NCBI GenBank assembly: GCA_022767515.1
Contig: JALENK010000060.1
Span: 1 to 49,648 of the forward strand
Reading direction: 5' to 3'
DNA length: 49,648 bases
DNA from: Clostridium sp.
GTDB taxonomy: Bacteria > Bacillota > Clostridia > Clostridiales > Clostridiaceae
This document shows positions 16,939 to 26,200 of this stretch, in pieces. Within the stretch, counting starts at the first letter, position 1. The number at the start of each line of letters is the position of its first letter. The notes beneath the pieces were generated by a model. The model ran no database searches. It was not told the origin of the DNA and saw nothing but the letters and a program-made list of their open reading frames with translations. The position numbers and the translations under genes are program-made.

Positions 16939-17604
16939 TTAAACTCCACGCTTATTTGCATCCCATATATATTTGTGAATCTGAAGCTGCATAGTTACAT
17001 CATTTAGATTTTTGTCTTTGATAAACTCTACAATGCTTTCTAAAGGTATTGCACCATATACAGGTGAAATGTAAACATTACATTTATCTTTTAAGTTGTA
17101 TTTTTTTAGTATAAAATAAAATCTTTCTAAATCTTCATTATTTGAAACAACAAATTTTAAGGTGTCATTTTTAGTAAGAAGAGAGAAATTGTCAATACAC
17201 ATTTTATCTTCCATATTACTAGAGGGAAGCTTGTAATCCATTGTGAATGATGGTGGATTATTCTTTGAGATAAATGGTTTTAAGTTTATGCTTCCATTTG
17301 TTTCAATTTCTACATGTATGGAGTCATCTTTTGAAAGCAAGTTTAATAAATCAATTATATTTTCCTGAATTAGTGGTTCTCCACCAGTTAAGGTAACATT
17401 CTTTATATTATTTTCTTTGATAAAGCTGTAAATCTCATTTTCATCTAAAATTTCTTTTGCATCTGTAGAATTTGCCCATTTAGTATCACAAAAAGAACAG
17501 CATAGATTACAGTTACAGAACCTTATAAATACTGCAAGCTGTCCAGATAATCTTCCTTCACCATTAATGCTTATAAATTTTTCAGCAATCTTATATTTAG
17601 CCAT
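16939..17604 (-). CDS. queE: 7-carboxy-7-deazaguanine synthase (radical SAM)
   Basis: A 221-residue QueE, which contracts the ring of 6-carboxy-tetrahydropterin to 7-carboxy-7-deazaguanine with SAM, a 4Fe-4S cluster and magnesium. The cluster motif is C32-x3-C36-x2-C39 followed by DTKWA, the family's substrate and Mg region, and GGEP follows near 75-78. It starts two bases after the queD stop and ends 13 bases before the queC start, which supports one transcript. Confidence 0.95.
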   Translation of the reverse strand: MAKYKIAEKFISINGEGRLSGQLAVFIRFCNCNLCCSFCDTKWANSTDAKEILDENEIYSFIKENNIKNVTLTGGEPLIQENIIDLLNLLSKDDSIHVEIETNGSINLKPFISKNNPPSFTMDYKLPSSNMEDKMCIDNFSLLTKNDTLKFVVSNNEDLERFYFILKKYNLKDKCNVYISPVYGAIPLESIVEFIKDKNLNDVTMQLQIHKYIWDANKRGV

Positions 17605-17606
17605 AA

Positions 17607-18035
17607 TTAAAAAATCCTTTCACTATAACAGGCACAGTTATTAGGTGTTTCATATACAGTTACCTGCTTTATTTTGTAATTTTCTGATTTTAATTCATCA
17701 AATATGAATTTAGCAATATTTTCAGCAGTAGGTCTAAAGTCAACCTCATATAGTGAAAAGCCTTCAGATAGTAATGCATCAATAGTGGTCTTTTTTAGTG
17801 AGGCTTTTTGTATTATAAATGTATGGTCAAGCTTGCTTGTTACTTTTTTTAAAGCCTTTTTTAAATCATTGAAATCAATAAGCATTCCTTCACATTGTTT
17901 GTCTGTTTTTAAGTCAGTATCATAGATTTCAACCTCAACCTTCCATCTATGACCATGGATATTGTTGCATTTTCCCTTATAGCCTGGAAGAAAGTGTGCA
18001 GAATCAAAGCTGGCATTTGTTTTTAATATATACAT
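17607..18035 (-). CDS. queD: 6-carboxy-5,6,7,8-tetrahydropterin synthase
   Basis: A 142-residue QueD of the PTPS fold, making 6-carboxy-tetrahydropterin from dihydroneopterin triphosphate. The zinc ligands H14, H27 and H29 (NIHGHR) and the catalytic C23 are present, as is ETPNN near the C-terminus, the pterin-binding glutamate region. It is the first gene of the queDECF operon. Its 160-base leader carries a terminator and a structured element, so expression is probably controlled by attenuation in response to preQ1 or preQ0. Confidence 0.95.
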   Translation of the reverse strand: MYILKTNASFDSAHFLPGYKGKCNNIHGHRWKVEVEIYDTDLKTDKQCEGMLIDFNDLKKALKKVTSKLDHTFIIQKASLKKTTIDALLSEGFSLYEVDFRPTAENIAKFIFDELKSENYKIKQVTVYETPNNCACYSERIF

Positions 18036-18064
18036 TTTAATTTCCTTTCCGATATTTCAGAGCC

Positions 18065-18094
18065 AAAAAAAGCAGACATAGATAATATGCCTGC
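18065..18094 (-). terminator. Leader (attenuator) terminator upstream of queD
   Basis: On the minus strand, GCAGGCATA (18094-18086) pairs with TATGTCTGC (18080-18072) around a five-base loop and is followed by seven T residues (18071-18065). It lies between the queD promoter and the queD start, which marks it as an attenuator rather than an end-of-gene terminator. Confidence 0.85.
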
Positions 18095-18138
18095 AATAAT
18101 CCATAATAAAGAAATAAACACTTGTAATGTTTATTATT

Positions 18139-18182
18139 GTCCTGGTTTTATTTATAGATAGGATGGCACAAACGAACTATCT
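18139..18182 (-). promoter_or_regulatory. Candidate preQ1-sensing riboswitch aptamer
   Basis: On the minus strand a stem AGATAG (18182-18177) with CTATCT (18161-18156) encloses a C-rich loop and is followed by an A-rich tail reading TAAAACCAGGA. A short stem with C-rich loop and an A-rich tail ending in AAAAC-x-AGG resembles the compact preQ1-I class, but the loop is longer than the consensus and the pseudoknot pairing is weak. The loop's TGTGCC (18170-18165) could pair with GGCATA in the attenuator terminator's 5' arm, giving a switching mechanism. Function is inferred mostly from its place in front of queDECF. Confidence 0.45.
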
Positions 18183-18202
18183 TATATTTATTTATCAAGG
18201 TG

Positions 18203-18231
18203 AGTTTAACATCTTTAGCTTGATGTGTCAA
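18203..18231 (-). promoter_or_regulatory. Promoter of the queDECF operon
   Basis: A consensus -35 TTGACA (18231-18226) lies 17 bases from a -10 TAAACT (18208-18203) on the minus strand. The start would be near 18196, giving a leader of about 160 bases with the aptamer candidate and attenuator. The rest of 18232-18388 holds only the plus-strand -10 at 18338-18346. Confidence 0.75.
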
Positions 18232-18337
18232 TTTAATTTTTATATAATAAGGATATTAATACGAGGCGCTAAAGTATAATGGTTTTTATATTTTTTGTTA
18301 TAAATAGGCATAAATATATAGTGAAAATTATAGAATA

Positions 18338-18346
18338 TGTTATAAT
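18338..18346 (+). promoter_or_regulatory. Extended -10 promoter element before the 121-residue protein
   Basis: TGTTATAAT is a perfect extended -10 (TGnTATAAT), 43 bases before the TTG start at 18389. The -35 region is poor, as is common for extended -10 promoters. Confidence 0.55.
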
Positions 18347-18388
18347 AAAATGAGTGAAGTAACTATATTATTATAAGGAGAGATAATT

Positions 18389-18754
18389 TTGAGAGTTGAT
18401 GAATTACTAAGTAAAATTAATAGAGATATGTTTGCAAATATTAATGTAAATGAGATATTGGAGTTAAGAGATGACACAATGTTTGATAGTGAATGGATTA
18501 GAGTATATAAATTAATAGAGGAGCAAAAACAATCCTTGGGATATTCTGATGAGAACAAGAAAAGTTCAGACGAGTATAGAAAGATGGTTTATAAAAAAAT
18601 TTATGAGTATAGTGATGATAGTGAATTAGCAGCATATATATCTGATGATTTTGGATTAATATATGATTGTGAAGTACTAGGCTATTCTGATTCTTGGATT
18701 GAAGCATTAGAGAGTTATTATGCTATGTGCCAAATACCTTGTGGAAGATTATAA
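18389..18754 (+). CDS. Small acidic hypothetical protein
   Basis: A 121-residue acidic, helical protein of no recognised family. It starts at TTG (18389), supported by AAGGAG (18375-18380) at 8-base spacing. Visible features are an N-terminal helix with repeated acidic residues, a central KSSDEYRKMVYKKIYEY helix, and the C-terminal stretch GLIYDCEVLGYSDSWIEALE. There is no membrane segment or signal peptide. It has its own extended -10 promoter and no obvious operon partner; it lies 69 bases ahead of the zinc-ribbon membrane protein. Confidence 0.65.
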   Translation: MRVDELLSKINRDMFANINVNEILELRDDTMFDSEWIRVYKLIEEQKQSLGYSDENKKSSDEYRKMVYKKIYEYSDDSELAAYISDDFGLIYDCEVLGYSDSWIEALESYYAMCQIPCGRL

Positions 18755-18823
18755 AGTTGTTTTTTTTATAAAGTTTATGTGATACAATGAATTAGTAAAC
18801 GTTAATTTTTAGGAGGTGAAACA

Positions 18824-19585
18824 ATGTTTTGTAAAAGATGTGGAGCACAAAATGATGATGGTGCAAAGTTCTGTTGTAAATGTGGTGAAAACATAGGGGA
18901 AGTTGCTAATGCACAAGGTGGAGGATTTCAAACTAAATCTTCAACATTTAATTTTTTTAATTATATAATTAATTCGATTATTAAACCAGTAGCAACTTTT
19001 AAAGAACAAAAGGAGGAATTAAAGAATCCTAAAAATGCTTTCATATTAGCAGGAATATCATCAGGGTTATTAATGATTCTTAAAGTAATAGTTACTTTGA
19101 TTCAAGACAGTAGGAAAAAATCAGCTTTTGGTGAAATTTCATCATTCTTTGGTTCAAAATCAAGTGGTTCTAATTATGTTGCTATAGTTTTGGGTTCATT
19201 AATTGGACTTTTTGCTGCAATATGTTTAATTGCTGGAGTGTATTATGTTATAGCGAATATATTTAAGAAAAAGATTGATTTTATTTCATTAGTAGGATTT
19301 ATATCAGCATCATTAATACCTGTTATATTAACTACTCAGGTTGTTGGTAAATTACTTGGATTATTGTCTGGACATTTTCAAATAGTATTAGTTATAATTG
19401 CATGTATATATACTATAGCAGTCATTGCAGTTGGTGTTAATGAAGTAGTTAAGCTTGAAAAGCCAGACCAAACAGTATTTTTCCATTTAGCATGTGGTAG
19501 TATTAATTTCATAGTTATTTATATTGTGCTTTATAATTTCTTATTAAATGTTATATCAAGTGCTATAACTAAAAGCTTATTTTAA
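18824..19585 (+). CDS. Zinc-ribbon membrane protein with Yip1-like domain
   Basis: A 253-residue protein. The first 22 residues form a zinc ribbon (C3-x2-C6 and C17/C18 to C20, in FCKRCGAQ and KFCCKCGE). A linker and an amphipathic region follow, then about five hydrophobic helices (near 73-95, 118-145, 158-180, 195-215, 225-250), a layout of Yip1/YIP1-family proteins. The N-terminus should be cytoplasmic. Function is unknown; related proteins are common in Clostridia. AGGAGGTG precedes the ATG and a terminator follows, so it is a single-gene unit. Confidence 0.8.
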   Translation: MFCKRCGAQNDDGAKFCCKCGENIGEVANAQGGGFQTKSSTFNFFNYIINSIIKPVATFKEQKEELKNPKNAFILAGISSGLLMILKVIVTLIQDSRKKSAFGEISSFFGSKSSGSNYVAIVLGSLIGLFAAICLIAGVYYVIANIFKKKIDFISLVGFISASLIPVILTTQVVGKLLGLLSGHFQIVLVIIACIYTIAVIAVGVNEVVKLEKPDQTVFFHLACGSINFIVIYIVLYNFLLNVISSAITKSLF

Positions 19586-19600
19586 TTAGTATACTTAGAT

Positions 19601-19635
19601 AAAAGATACTCTAATTTTGAGTATCTTTTATTTTT
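19601..19635 (+). terminator. Intrinsic terminator
   Basis: AAAAGATACTC (19601-19611) pairs perfectly with GAGTATCTTTT (19619-19629) and is followed by a T-rich run. Confidence 0.8.
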
Positions 19636-19716
19636 TATTAATTGCAATAATATAACAACTAATGATAATATTATAGATGGAAAAGTTATAATATTATATG
19701 TTTGGAGAGGAATATA

Positions 19717-21216
19717 ATGAAGAAGATTAGTGTGTGGCTTGCAATACTTCTAATTACAATTAGTATTGTTTCCAATTTCAAAGTAGTTTATGCACAGGCT
19801 AATACAGATGAGGGAACATTTGTTGTTGGGTTTGATGCGGAATTTCCACCTTATGGATATAAAGATGAGGCTGGAGAATATGTAGGCTTTGATTTGGATT
19901 TGGCACAGGAAGTGTGTAACAGGAGAAATTGGAAGCTTGTTAAACAGCCGATTGAATGGAATTCTAAGGATATGGAATTGAATTCAGGTACTATTGACTG
20001 TATATGGAATGGATTTACTATAAATGGAAGAGAAAATGATTATACATGGTCACTTCCTTATGTAGATAATTCGCAGGTAGTAGTTGTAAAAAAAGATTCT
20101 AATATTAATAGTTTAGATGATTTAAAAGGAAAAAATGTAGCAGTGCAAGCTGATTCATCAGCATTAGCAGCATTAGAGGGTGAAAATGCTACAGAGGAAA
20201 ATAAGAATTTAGCTAAAGCATTTAAGAATTTAGTGCAGGTAGGGGATTACAATAGTGCTTTTATGAATTTGGAAAGTGGTATAATTGATGCTATTGGTAT
20301 GGATATAGGTGTATTTAATTACCAATTCAAATCTAGAGGCGATGGATTTAGAATGTTAGATGCTAGACTTTCTACAGAAAAGTATGGTATTGGATTTAAA
20401 AAGGGTAATGAAAAGCTAAGAGATATGGTTCAGGAAACTCTTTTAGAAATGAAGGCAGATGGAAGCTTTGATAAGATTGCTGAAAAATGGAACCTTAAAG
20501 ATAGTGTATGTCTAGAAAATGATGAAAATAATGTAGTGGTTTCTAATGAAAGTGGTAGTGAAAAAATTGATATCTTAGGTATATTAAGTCAATTATCTGA
20601 TGGAATTCTTAAGACAATTTTAATTTTTGTACTTACATTAGTGTTTTCTATGCCACTTGGATTATTAGTTATGTTTGTTCGTATGTCTAGATTTAAAGTA
20701 TTACAATGGATTGCTAAGATTTATATATCAATAATGCGAGGAACACCACTTATGCTTCAACTTCTTGTAGTATTTTTTGGTCCATATTACATATTTAAGA
20801 TTAATACACCATATTCTTATAGATTTTATGCTGTTATCATAGGTTTTTCTTTGAACTATGCAGCTTATTTTGCAGAAATATATAGAGCAGGTATTCAAAG
20901 CATTGATAATGGTCAAAGAGAGGCTTCCTATGTGCTTGGTTATAATAGAATACAAACATTTAAGAAAATAATCTTCCCTCAGATGGTGAAAAATATTATG
21001 CCACCTGTAACTAATGAGGTTATTACTTTGGTAAAGGATACATCCCTTGCATTTTCTATAGCATATGCAGAAATGTTTACTATAGCAAAACAGGTAGCAG
21101 CATCTCAGACAAATATTATTCCAATATTTGTTGCAGGAATATTCTATTATATATTTAATTTTATAGTTGCATTTATAATGGAAAGAATAGAGAAGAAGCT
21201 TGACTATTATAAGTAA
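19717..21216 (+). CDS. Amino-acid ABC importer, fused substrate-binding protein and permease
   Basis: A 499-residue fusion. Residues 1-26 are a signal peptide (Lys-rich start, hydrophobic core, cleavage near VYA-QA). Residues about 33-265 are a SBP_bac_3 solute-binding domain with FDAEFPPYGY at the start and the substrate-contact region FDLDLAQEV. Residues about 285-495 are a polar-amino-acid permease with the EAA loop (REASYVLGYNRIQTFKKIIFPQ) that docks the ATPase. The ATG at 19717 is chosen because GGAGAGG (19704-19710) overlaps an upstream in-frame TTG. The ATPase gene follows after 15 bases. Glutamine, arginine or cystine are possible substrates; sequence alone does not decide. Confidence 0.93.
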   Translation: MKKISVWLAILLITISIVSNFKVVYAQANTDEGTFVVGFDAEFPPYGYKDEAGEYVGFDLDLAQEVCNRRNWKLVKQPIEWNSKDMELNSGTIDCIWNGFTINGRENDYTWSLPYVDNSQVVVVKKDSNINSLDDLKGKNVAVQADSSALAALEGENATEENKNLAKAFKNLVQVGDYNSAFMNLESGIIDAIGMDIGVFNYQFKSRGDGFRMLDARLSTEKYGIGFKKGNEKLRDMVQETLLEMKADGSFDKIAEKWNLKDSVCLENDENNVVVSNESGSEKIDILGILSQLSDGILKTILIFVLTLVFSMPLGLLVMFVRMSRFKVLQWIAKIYISIMRGTPLMLQLLVVFFGPYYIFKINTPYSYRFYAVIIGFSLNYAAYFAEIYRAGIQSIDNGQREASYVLGYNRIQTFKKIIFPQMVKNIMPPVTNEVITLVKDTSLAFSIAYAEMFTIAKQVAASQTNIIPIFVAGIFYYIFNFIVAFIMERIEKKLDYYK

Positions 21217-21231
21217 AAATGGGAGAAAAGT

Positions 21232-21993
21232 ATGAAGATATTAGAAGTAAATAATTTGAAAAAAAGTTTTAATGATAATGAAGTATTAAAGGATATAAAC
21301 TTATTTGTAAATGAAGGAGAGGTAGTATCAATAATTGGACCATCTGGTTCTGGTAAAACTACTCTTCTTAGATGCTGTACTTTGCTTGAAAATATTACTA
21401 GTGGAGAGCTTATTTACTGTAATGATAAGATTGTTCAAAATAATGATAAGAATCAGGCAGTATATGCATCAAAGGAAAGTTTAAAAAGGGCTCTAAACTA
21501 TTTTGGGCTTGTATTTCAAAACTTTAATTTATTTCCTCATTATTCAGTAATTAAAAATATTGTAGATGCGCCAATACATGTACAAAAGAGGGATAAAGAG
21601 GAGGTACTTAATGAAGCTAGAGTTCTTTTAAAGAAGGTTGGACTTAAAGAGAAGGAGAATGCTTATCCTTGTGAACTTTCTGGAGGTCAAAAGCAGAGGG
21701 TAGCAATTGCCAGAGCACTTGCAATGAAGCCTAAGATGTTATTTTTTGATGAACCCACATCAGCACTTGACCCTGAAATTACAGCAGAAATATTAAAGCT
21801 TTTAAAGGAACTAGCAAAGGAAAAAATGACAATGGTAATAGTTACCCATGAAATAGATTTTGCAAAAGCTGTATCAGATAGGGTAATATTTATGGATGGA
21901 GGTATAATTGTAGAAGAGGGACGTCCAGAAGAGGTTATTGATAATCCTAAAAATGAAAGAACAAAGGCATTTTTAAAAAAATTAACCATATAA
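21232..21993 (+). CDS. Polar amino-acid ABC transporter ATP-binding protein
   Basis: A 253-residue GlnQ-type ATPase. Walker A is GPSGSGKTT (about 37-45), signature LSGGQKQR, Walker [11 protein letters not shown] and switch histidine in [13 protein letters not shown]. There is an insertion of about 15 residues after Walker A (around [16 protein letters not shown]) compared with the shortest GlnQ proteins. It energises the fused binding-protein/permease encoded just upstream. Confidence 0.95.
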   Translation: MKILEVNNLKKSFNDNEVLKDINLFVNEGEVVSIIGPSGSGKTTLLRCCTLLENITSGELIYCNDKIVQNNDKNQAVYASKESLKRALNYFGLVFQNFNLFPHYSVIKNIVDAPIHVQKRDKEEVLNEARVLLKKVGLKEKENAYPCELSGGQKQRVAIARALAMKPKMLFFDEPTSALDPEITAEILKLLKELAKEKMTMVIVTHEIDFAKAVSDRVIFMDGGIIVEEGRPEEVIDNPKNERTKAFLKKLTI

Positions 21994-22028
21994 TAGTTAG
22001 GGAATATAAAATTTAAGGAGATGGAGTA

Positions 22029-22997
22029 ATGTTAAGCTTATTATTTAAAGATACAAGTTCGATAATACAAGTTTTAGGTATGATTTTTGCTTTTTTTGCA
22101 ACATTTATTTTTACAAGTAAGTTAAGTGATTATCTTCCAAAGGACCTTGGTAGAGACTTTGCAGTTAATGGAAAACAGTCAGCAGGTAAGCCAAGAGGTG
22201 CAGGAATAATATTTATTCTTGTTTTTGCAGTTACTACAGTATTATTTGCACCTATGAATTTTGAAATAGCAATATACTTGATTGCAATAATTGCAGGTAT
22301 GATGACAGGATACTTAGATGATGCATCAAAGGCACCATGGGGAGAATATAAAAAAGGGCTTTTAGATTTTATAATTGCAATAATTATTGCAATTGCATTC
22401 TTATATTATAATGTAAATAGTGTTGAGCTATTAATTTTTGGTACAGAATTTATCCTTAATCCTATTGTTTATGGAATTTTGATTGTGATATTAGTATGGA
22501 CAGCGATAAATGTAACTAACTGTTCTGATGGGGTCGATGGCTTATCTGGTACATTGACAATAATAACAATAACATCAATATACATAATTAATGTTATTAA
22601 GGGAAATAATGATGAATTTAATTATTTAATTATTATATTTGGACTATGTATTTTGGCTTATTTATGGTTTAATGCAGCACCAAGTAAGCTTATGATGGGT
22701 GATGCAGGCTCAAGAGCAATGGGACTATTTATAAGTATAGCAGTTCTTAAAACAGGAAGCCCTATAATATATTTATTAGTTTCCCTTGTATTAGTATTAG
22801 ATGGTGGGCTTGGTCTTTTAAAAGTAGCATTATTAAGATTCTTAAAAATTCATATTTTTAAAGATGTTAGATTGCCTCTTCACGACCATGTAAGAAAAGT
22901 TAAAGAGTGGTCTAATACTCAAACAGTATTTAGATTTGCAATAATACAGATATTTGTATCTATAGTTACAATATATTTAGTATATATAATGAGATGA
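22029..22997 (+). CDS. MraY-like phospho-N-acetylmuramoyl-pentapeptide transferase
   Basis: A 322-residue polytopic protein (about ten hydrophobic helices) of the polyprenyl-phosphate sugar-1-phosphate transferase family. Conserved cytoplasmic motifs are GYLDDASK (Asp-Asp pair binding Mg), NCSDGVDGL (compare MraY NxTDGLDGL), MGDAGSRAMG and PLHDHVRK, which matches the MraY-type PLHHHFE rather than the WecA/TagO pattern. It would transfer a sugar phosphate to undecaprenyl phosphate. It lies alone, away from other cell-wall genes, and diverges from standard MraY (Ser-Asp for Thr-Asp, HDH for HHH), so it may be a second, specialised copy or the organism's only one. Confidence 0.82.
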   Translation: MLSLLFKDTSSIIQVLGMIFAFFATFIFTSKLSDYLPKDLGRDFAVNGKQSAGKPRGAGIIFILVFAVTTVLFAPMNFEIAIYLIAIIAGMMTGYLDDASKAPWGEYKKGLLDFIIAIIIAIAFLYYNVNSVELLIFGTEFILNPIVYGILIVILVWTAINVTNCSDGVDGLSGTLTIITITSIYIINVIKGNNDEFNYLIIIFGLCILAYLWFNAAPSKLMMGDAGSRAMGLFISIAVLKTGSPIIYLLVSLVLVLDGGLGLLKVALLRFLKIHIFKDVRLPLHDHVRKVKEWSNTQTVFRFAIIQIFVSIVTIYLVYIMR

Positions 22998-23009
22998 TAG
23001 TATTAGATA

Positions 23010-23037
23010 GGACATATTCAATTAATAGAATATGTCC
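23010..23037 (+). terminator. Probable terminator after the MraY-like gene
   Basis: A perfect ten-base-pair stem GGACATATTC/GAATATGTCC with an eight-base loop lies 13 bases after the stop. The T-run is weak (TGAAAATTTTG), so efficiency is uncertain. Confidence 0.55.
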
Positions 23038-23161
23038 TGAAAATTTTGTTAAAATTTAGTTAATTTAAGTTCATTTTTTGTAGATTCATTGAATAAATTG
23101 AGAAAAAATAGTATGATTATAATATAGTTAATTATTAATGAGGGAATATTATACGAAAAAA

Positions 23162-23177
23162 TGTAAACGTTATTACA
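23162..23177 (+). promoter_or_regulatory. Palindromic operator-like site upstream of the hybrid kinase
   Basis: TGTAAACGTTATTACA contains inverted TGTAA/TTACA arms and fits 13 of 14 positions of the cre consensus for CcpA (TGWAANCGNTNWCA). It lies 45 bases before the kinase start, downstream of a candidate TATAAT near 23120. The consensus match is real but chance is not excluded in AT-rich DNA. Confidence 0.4.
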
Positions 23178-23221
23178 ACATTAAGCAATTTGAAAATTTA
23201 TAGTAAAGAGGGTAATTGGGG

Positions 23222-26200
23222 ATGAAAAAAGAATATATAAAGACTTTAAAAGCTATGGAAAAAAAGATTAATGAAGGAAGAGTGTTCTTTATAAAGGGAA
23301 ATCAAAATAGTGCATTTTCTAAAGAAGAGATAGAGGGCATTATACAAAATAAGGATATTGAAATATATTATTATAGATATGATACAGATAAAATACAATC
23401 TATTTTTTCTCCATTGCTTGGATGGATAAAGGATATATATGAGAGATTATATTCAGAGTTTATGACAGAAGAGGATTTTATAAATGAGTGTGGTATATAT
23501 TCCCTTCATAAGGAGTGCTTTATTTCGTATCTAAAAACAGGGTTCGTTCTTAGATCAGAGCTTGTAGTGCTAGGTGAAATAAGATATGAACAGGAAATGT
23601 TTGTTGATTCTGTAATTAGAATTTTAAAGTATATTCTTAAATTTAATAAGTTAATTTTAGTATTTGACGGACTTCAAAATTCTAACTCTTCTATTATTGA
23701 AATTTTTAAGGCAATTATAGAGGAAGGGCAGATTAATAATCTATCTATTTTAGTTTATTATAATGACAATTATGATGTACTTGAATATATGCAAAATGAT
23801 TGGGATAAGCTTTTGCAACTTTTAAATAGAAAAGATATGATTATTGATTATTCTAATATAATAAATGATGAACAAGAAATAATTAAGGGTGAAGTTAGAA
23901 GTAAGGACTTAGAATTAAAAGCAGAAGATATTGAAGATATAATATGTAAAATAAATAATATGATTGTTATGACTAATGTAAATCAAACCTTATATTATTC
24001 TCAGCTTCTTTATGATAATATTTCAAATAAGACTATTGAGGTGGATAGAGAATATCAAAAAAAATCTATAATATACTTAATTATGGCAAATATTTATTCA
24101 AAATACAGAACTAATCTTATGGTTATACATAAGATGGATTATTATATCGAAAAGTTTTTGTGTGAAGAACTAAAAAAGCTATCTTCCGGAGAAGATGATA
24201 TTGTAAATTATATATATGCATTTTTTAAATGTATGATATATAATATTGAAAATCAACCTAAACAAGCTTTTGCATATTATATGCAGTGTAAAGAGTTTGC
24301 TAACGTATATGGTAATGAAGATTATGATTTTTATGCAGATTTAAATTACTATATTATGCTTTGTTATGATAAAACTATACTTACAAGAAGAAAAGAAAAA
24401 ATATCTCAAGCAGAAATTGAGCTTGCTAAAGAATTAGAGAAAAGAGAACAATATAATTTACTTGCAAATATGTACTTATATAATTTTGAGATTTCGGATG
24501 AGGAAATTGAAGATATATCTACAGGAAAAAAAGATTTTGAATATCTATATAAGGCTGTTGAGTATGGAAAAAAGATAAATAATAGATTTTTTTTAGAGAG
24601 CGCATATGGAAGAAAAAACATATATTTTAATAATAATAATATAAATGATAAATTGTTTAAATTAGATGTTGGAATGCAGGAATATTTAGGCTTAGAACTT
24701 TCAAATCAAAAGTATTCATTTATGGCCTATAGGTATACAATGACAGAAGAATATGGAATGTCACATAAAACGAATAATGAGCTTTTGTTAAAGATGTATG
24801 ATAGCTTATTAGTGGAGGGTGTTGTTGAAAACTATTCTACAGATAATAATATAGTTGAATTTTTACTTGCAGTTTACAATATGAGTGTTAATTGTATGTG
24901 TGCAAGAGATTATAAAGCAGCAAGTGAATATTTAATTATAGCAATCAAAGAGATGGAAATGCTAAATAGCTTTGATTTGTCTATGTGTGATTTATCAAAG
25001 CTTTATGGAATGTTAGCATATTGTTATATGGAAATGGAAATGGATTATAAGTGCTCACTTAATCTTTATAAATTAAGAAATATTATTGAATTTGGATTTA
25101 AATATGAACAAGAAGTAATAGATGGTTGTTGTAGACTTAGAAGAGATTCATTATTTTTATTATATATTACAGAAGGTCTAGTTAGCCTAAAAGATGGTGA
25201 TATTCAAACAGCAGAGCAGAAAATTAACAGAGCTTATGAATTTTTTAAGGTTGAAGAAGGACAATGGCCATTTATGTATCCTATATTGGCAAGAGCAAGC
25301 TATAAATTGTATATGAATATGGGATTGGAAGATAAGGCAAAAGATATAATTATAAAATGTAGAGAATTTGCAAAGGAATATAAGTTATTTGACCTTGCAG
25401 AAAGAATGGATTATATCCTTGAAGGTAAAAAAATAGTAGAGAAAAAATACGATTTTTCTTTAAAGGGAATTACTAAAGAGAAAATGTTTGCTTTACTTAA
25501 AAAGAAGCGAATGGAAATGGACTTAGACTTAAAGAGCAAGGAATTTGAATTTATTTCATTATGGAATAATAATTTAAATAAGAGTGATGATGAGGTGGGG
25601 TGTATAAAATCCTCTATTGATATGGCAGGGAATTTCTTAAAGCTTGAAAAAATGTTATATATAACTCTTTCAAAAGAAAAGGATATTGAAAACTATAATG
25701 AATTCAATCTTACAAGAGATGGAAGAGTTATTAATGTTGCTTATGATTCTGTAAATAAGAAGTTAAGTGATATTGATATATTTAATATAGTTGAGTATTT
25801 TAATTCTAAAGAAAATAAGTCATTTGTTGTAACAAGGATAAATAGTAAGTTTGTTCATTATAGTGAACTTATCGATATATTTGAAGAGGATGATATGATT
25901 TGTTTTATGGCTATTCCAATAATAAAGGAAGAAAAATTACAAGCAATTTTTATTGCATATGGGGTTATTGGAGAAGCTGGAATAGCCAATGATGATTTGA
26001 TTGAAAGTAGTAAATTAGATACGTTAAAAATACTTTTTAATCAATTAGTTGATGTAGAAAAAATACATAAATCTGATAAGCAGTTAAAGGAGGCATTATA
26101 TGAAGCCAATGCTGCAAATAAAGCAAAGAGTGATTTCCTTGCAAATATGTCACATGAAATTCGTACACCATTGAACTCTGTTTTAGGTATGGGTGAGATG

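Noticed and set aside
18795-18806. Second cre site before the zinc-ribbon membrane protein
   Set aside because: GTAAACGTTAAT shares the core but mismatches the consensus at three or more positions; kept only as a comparison.
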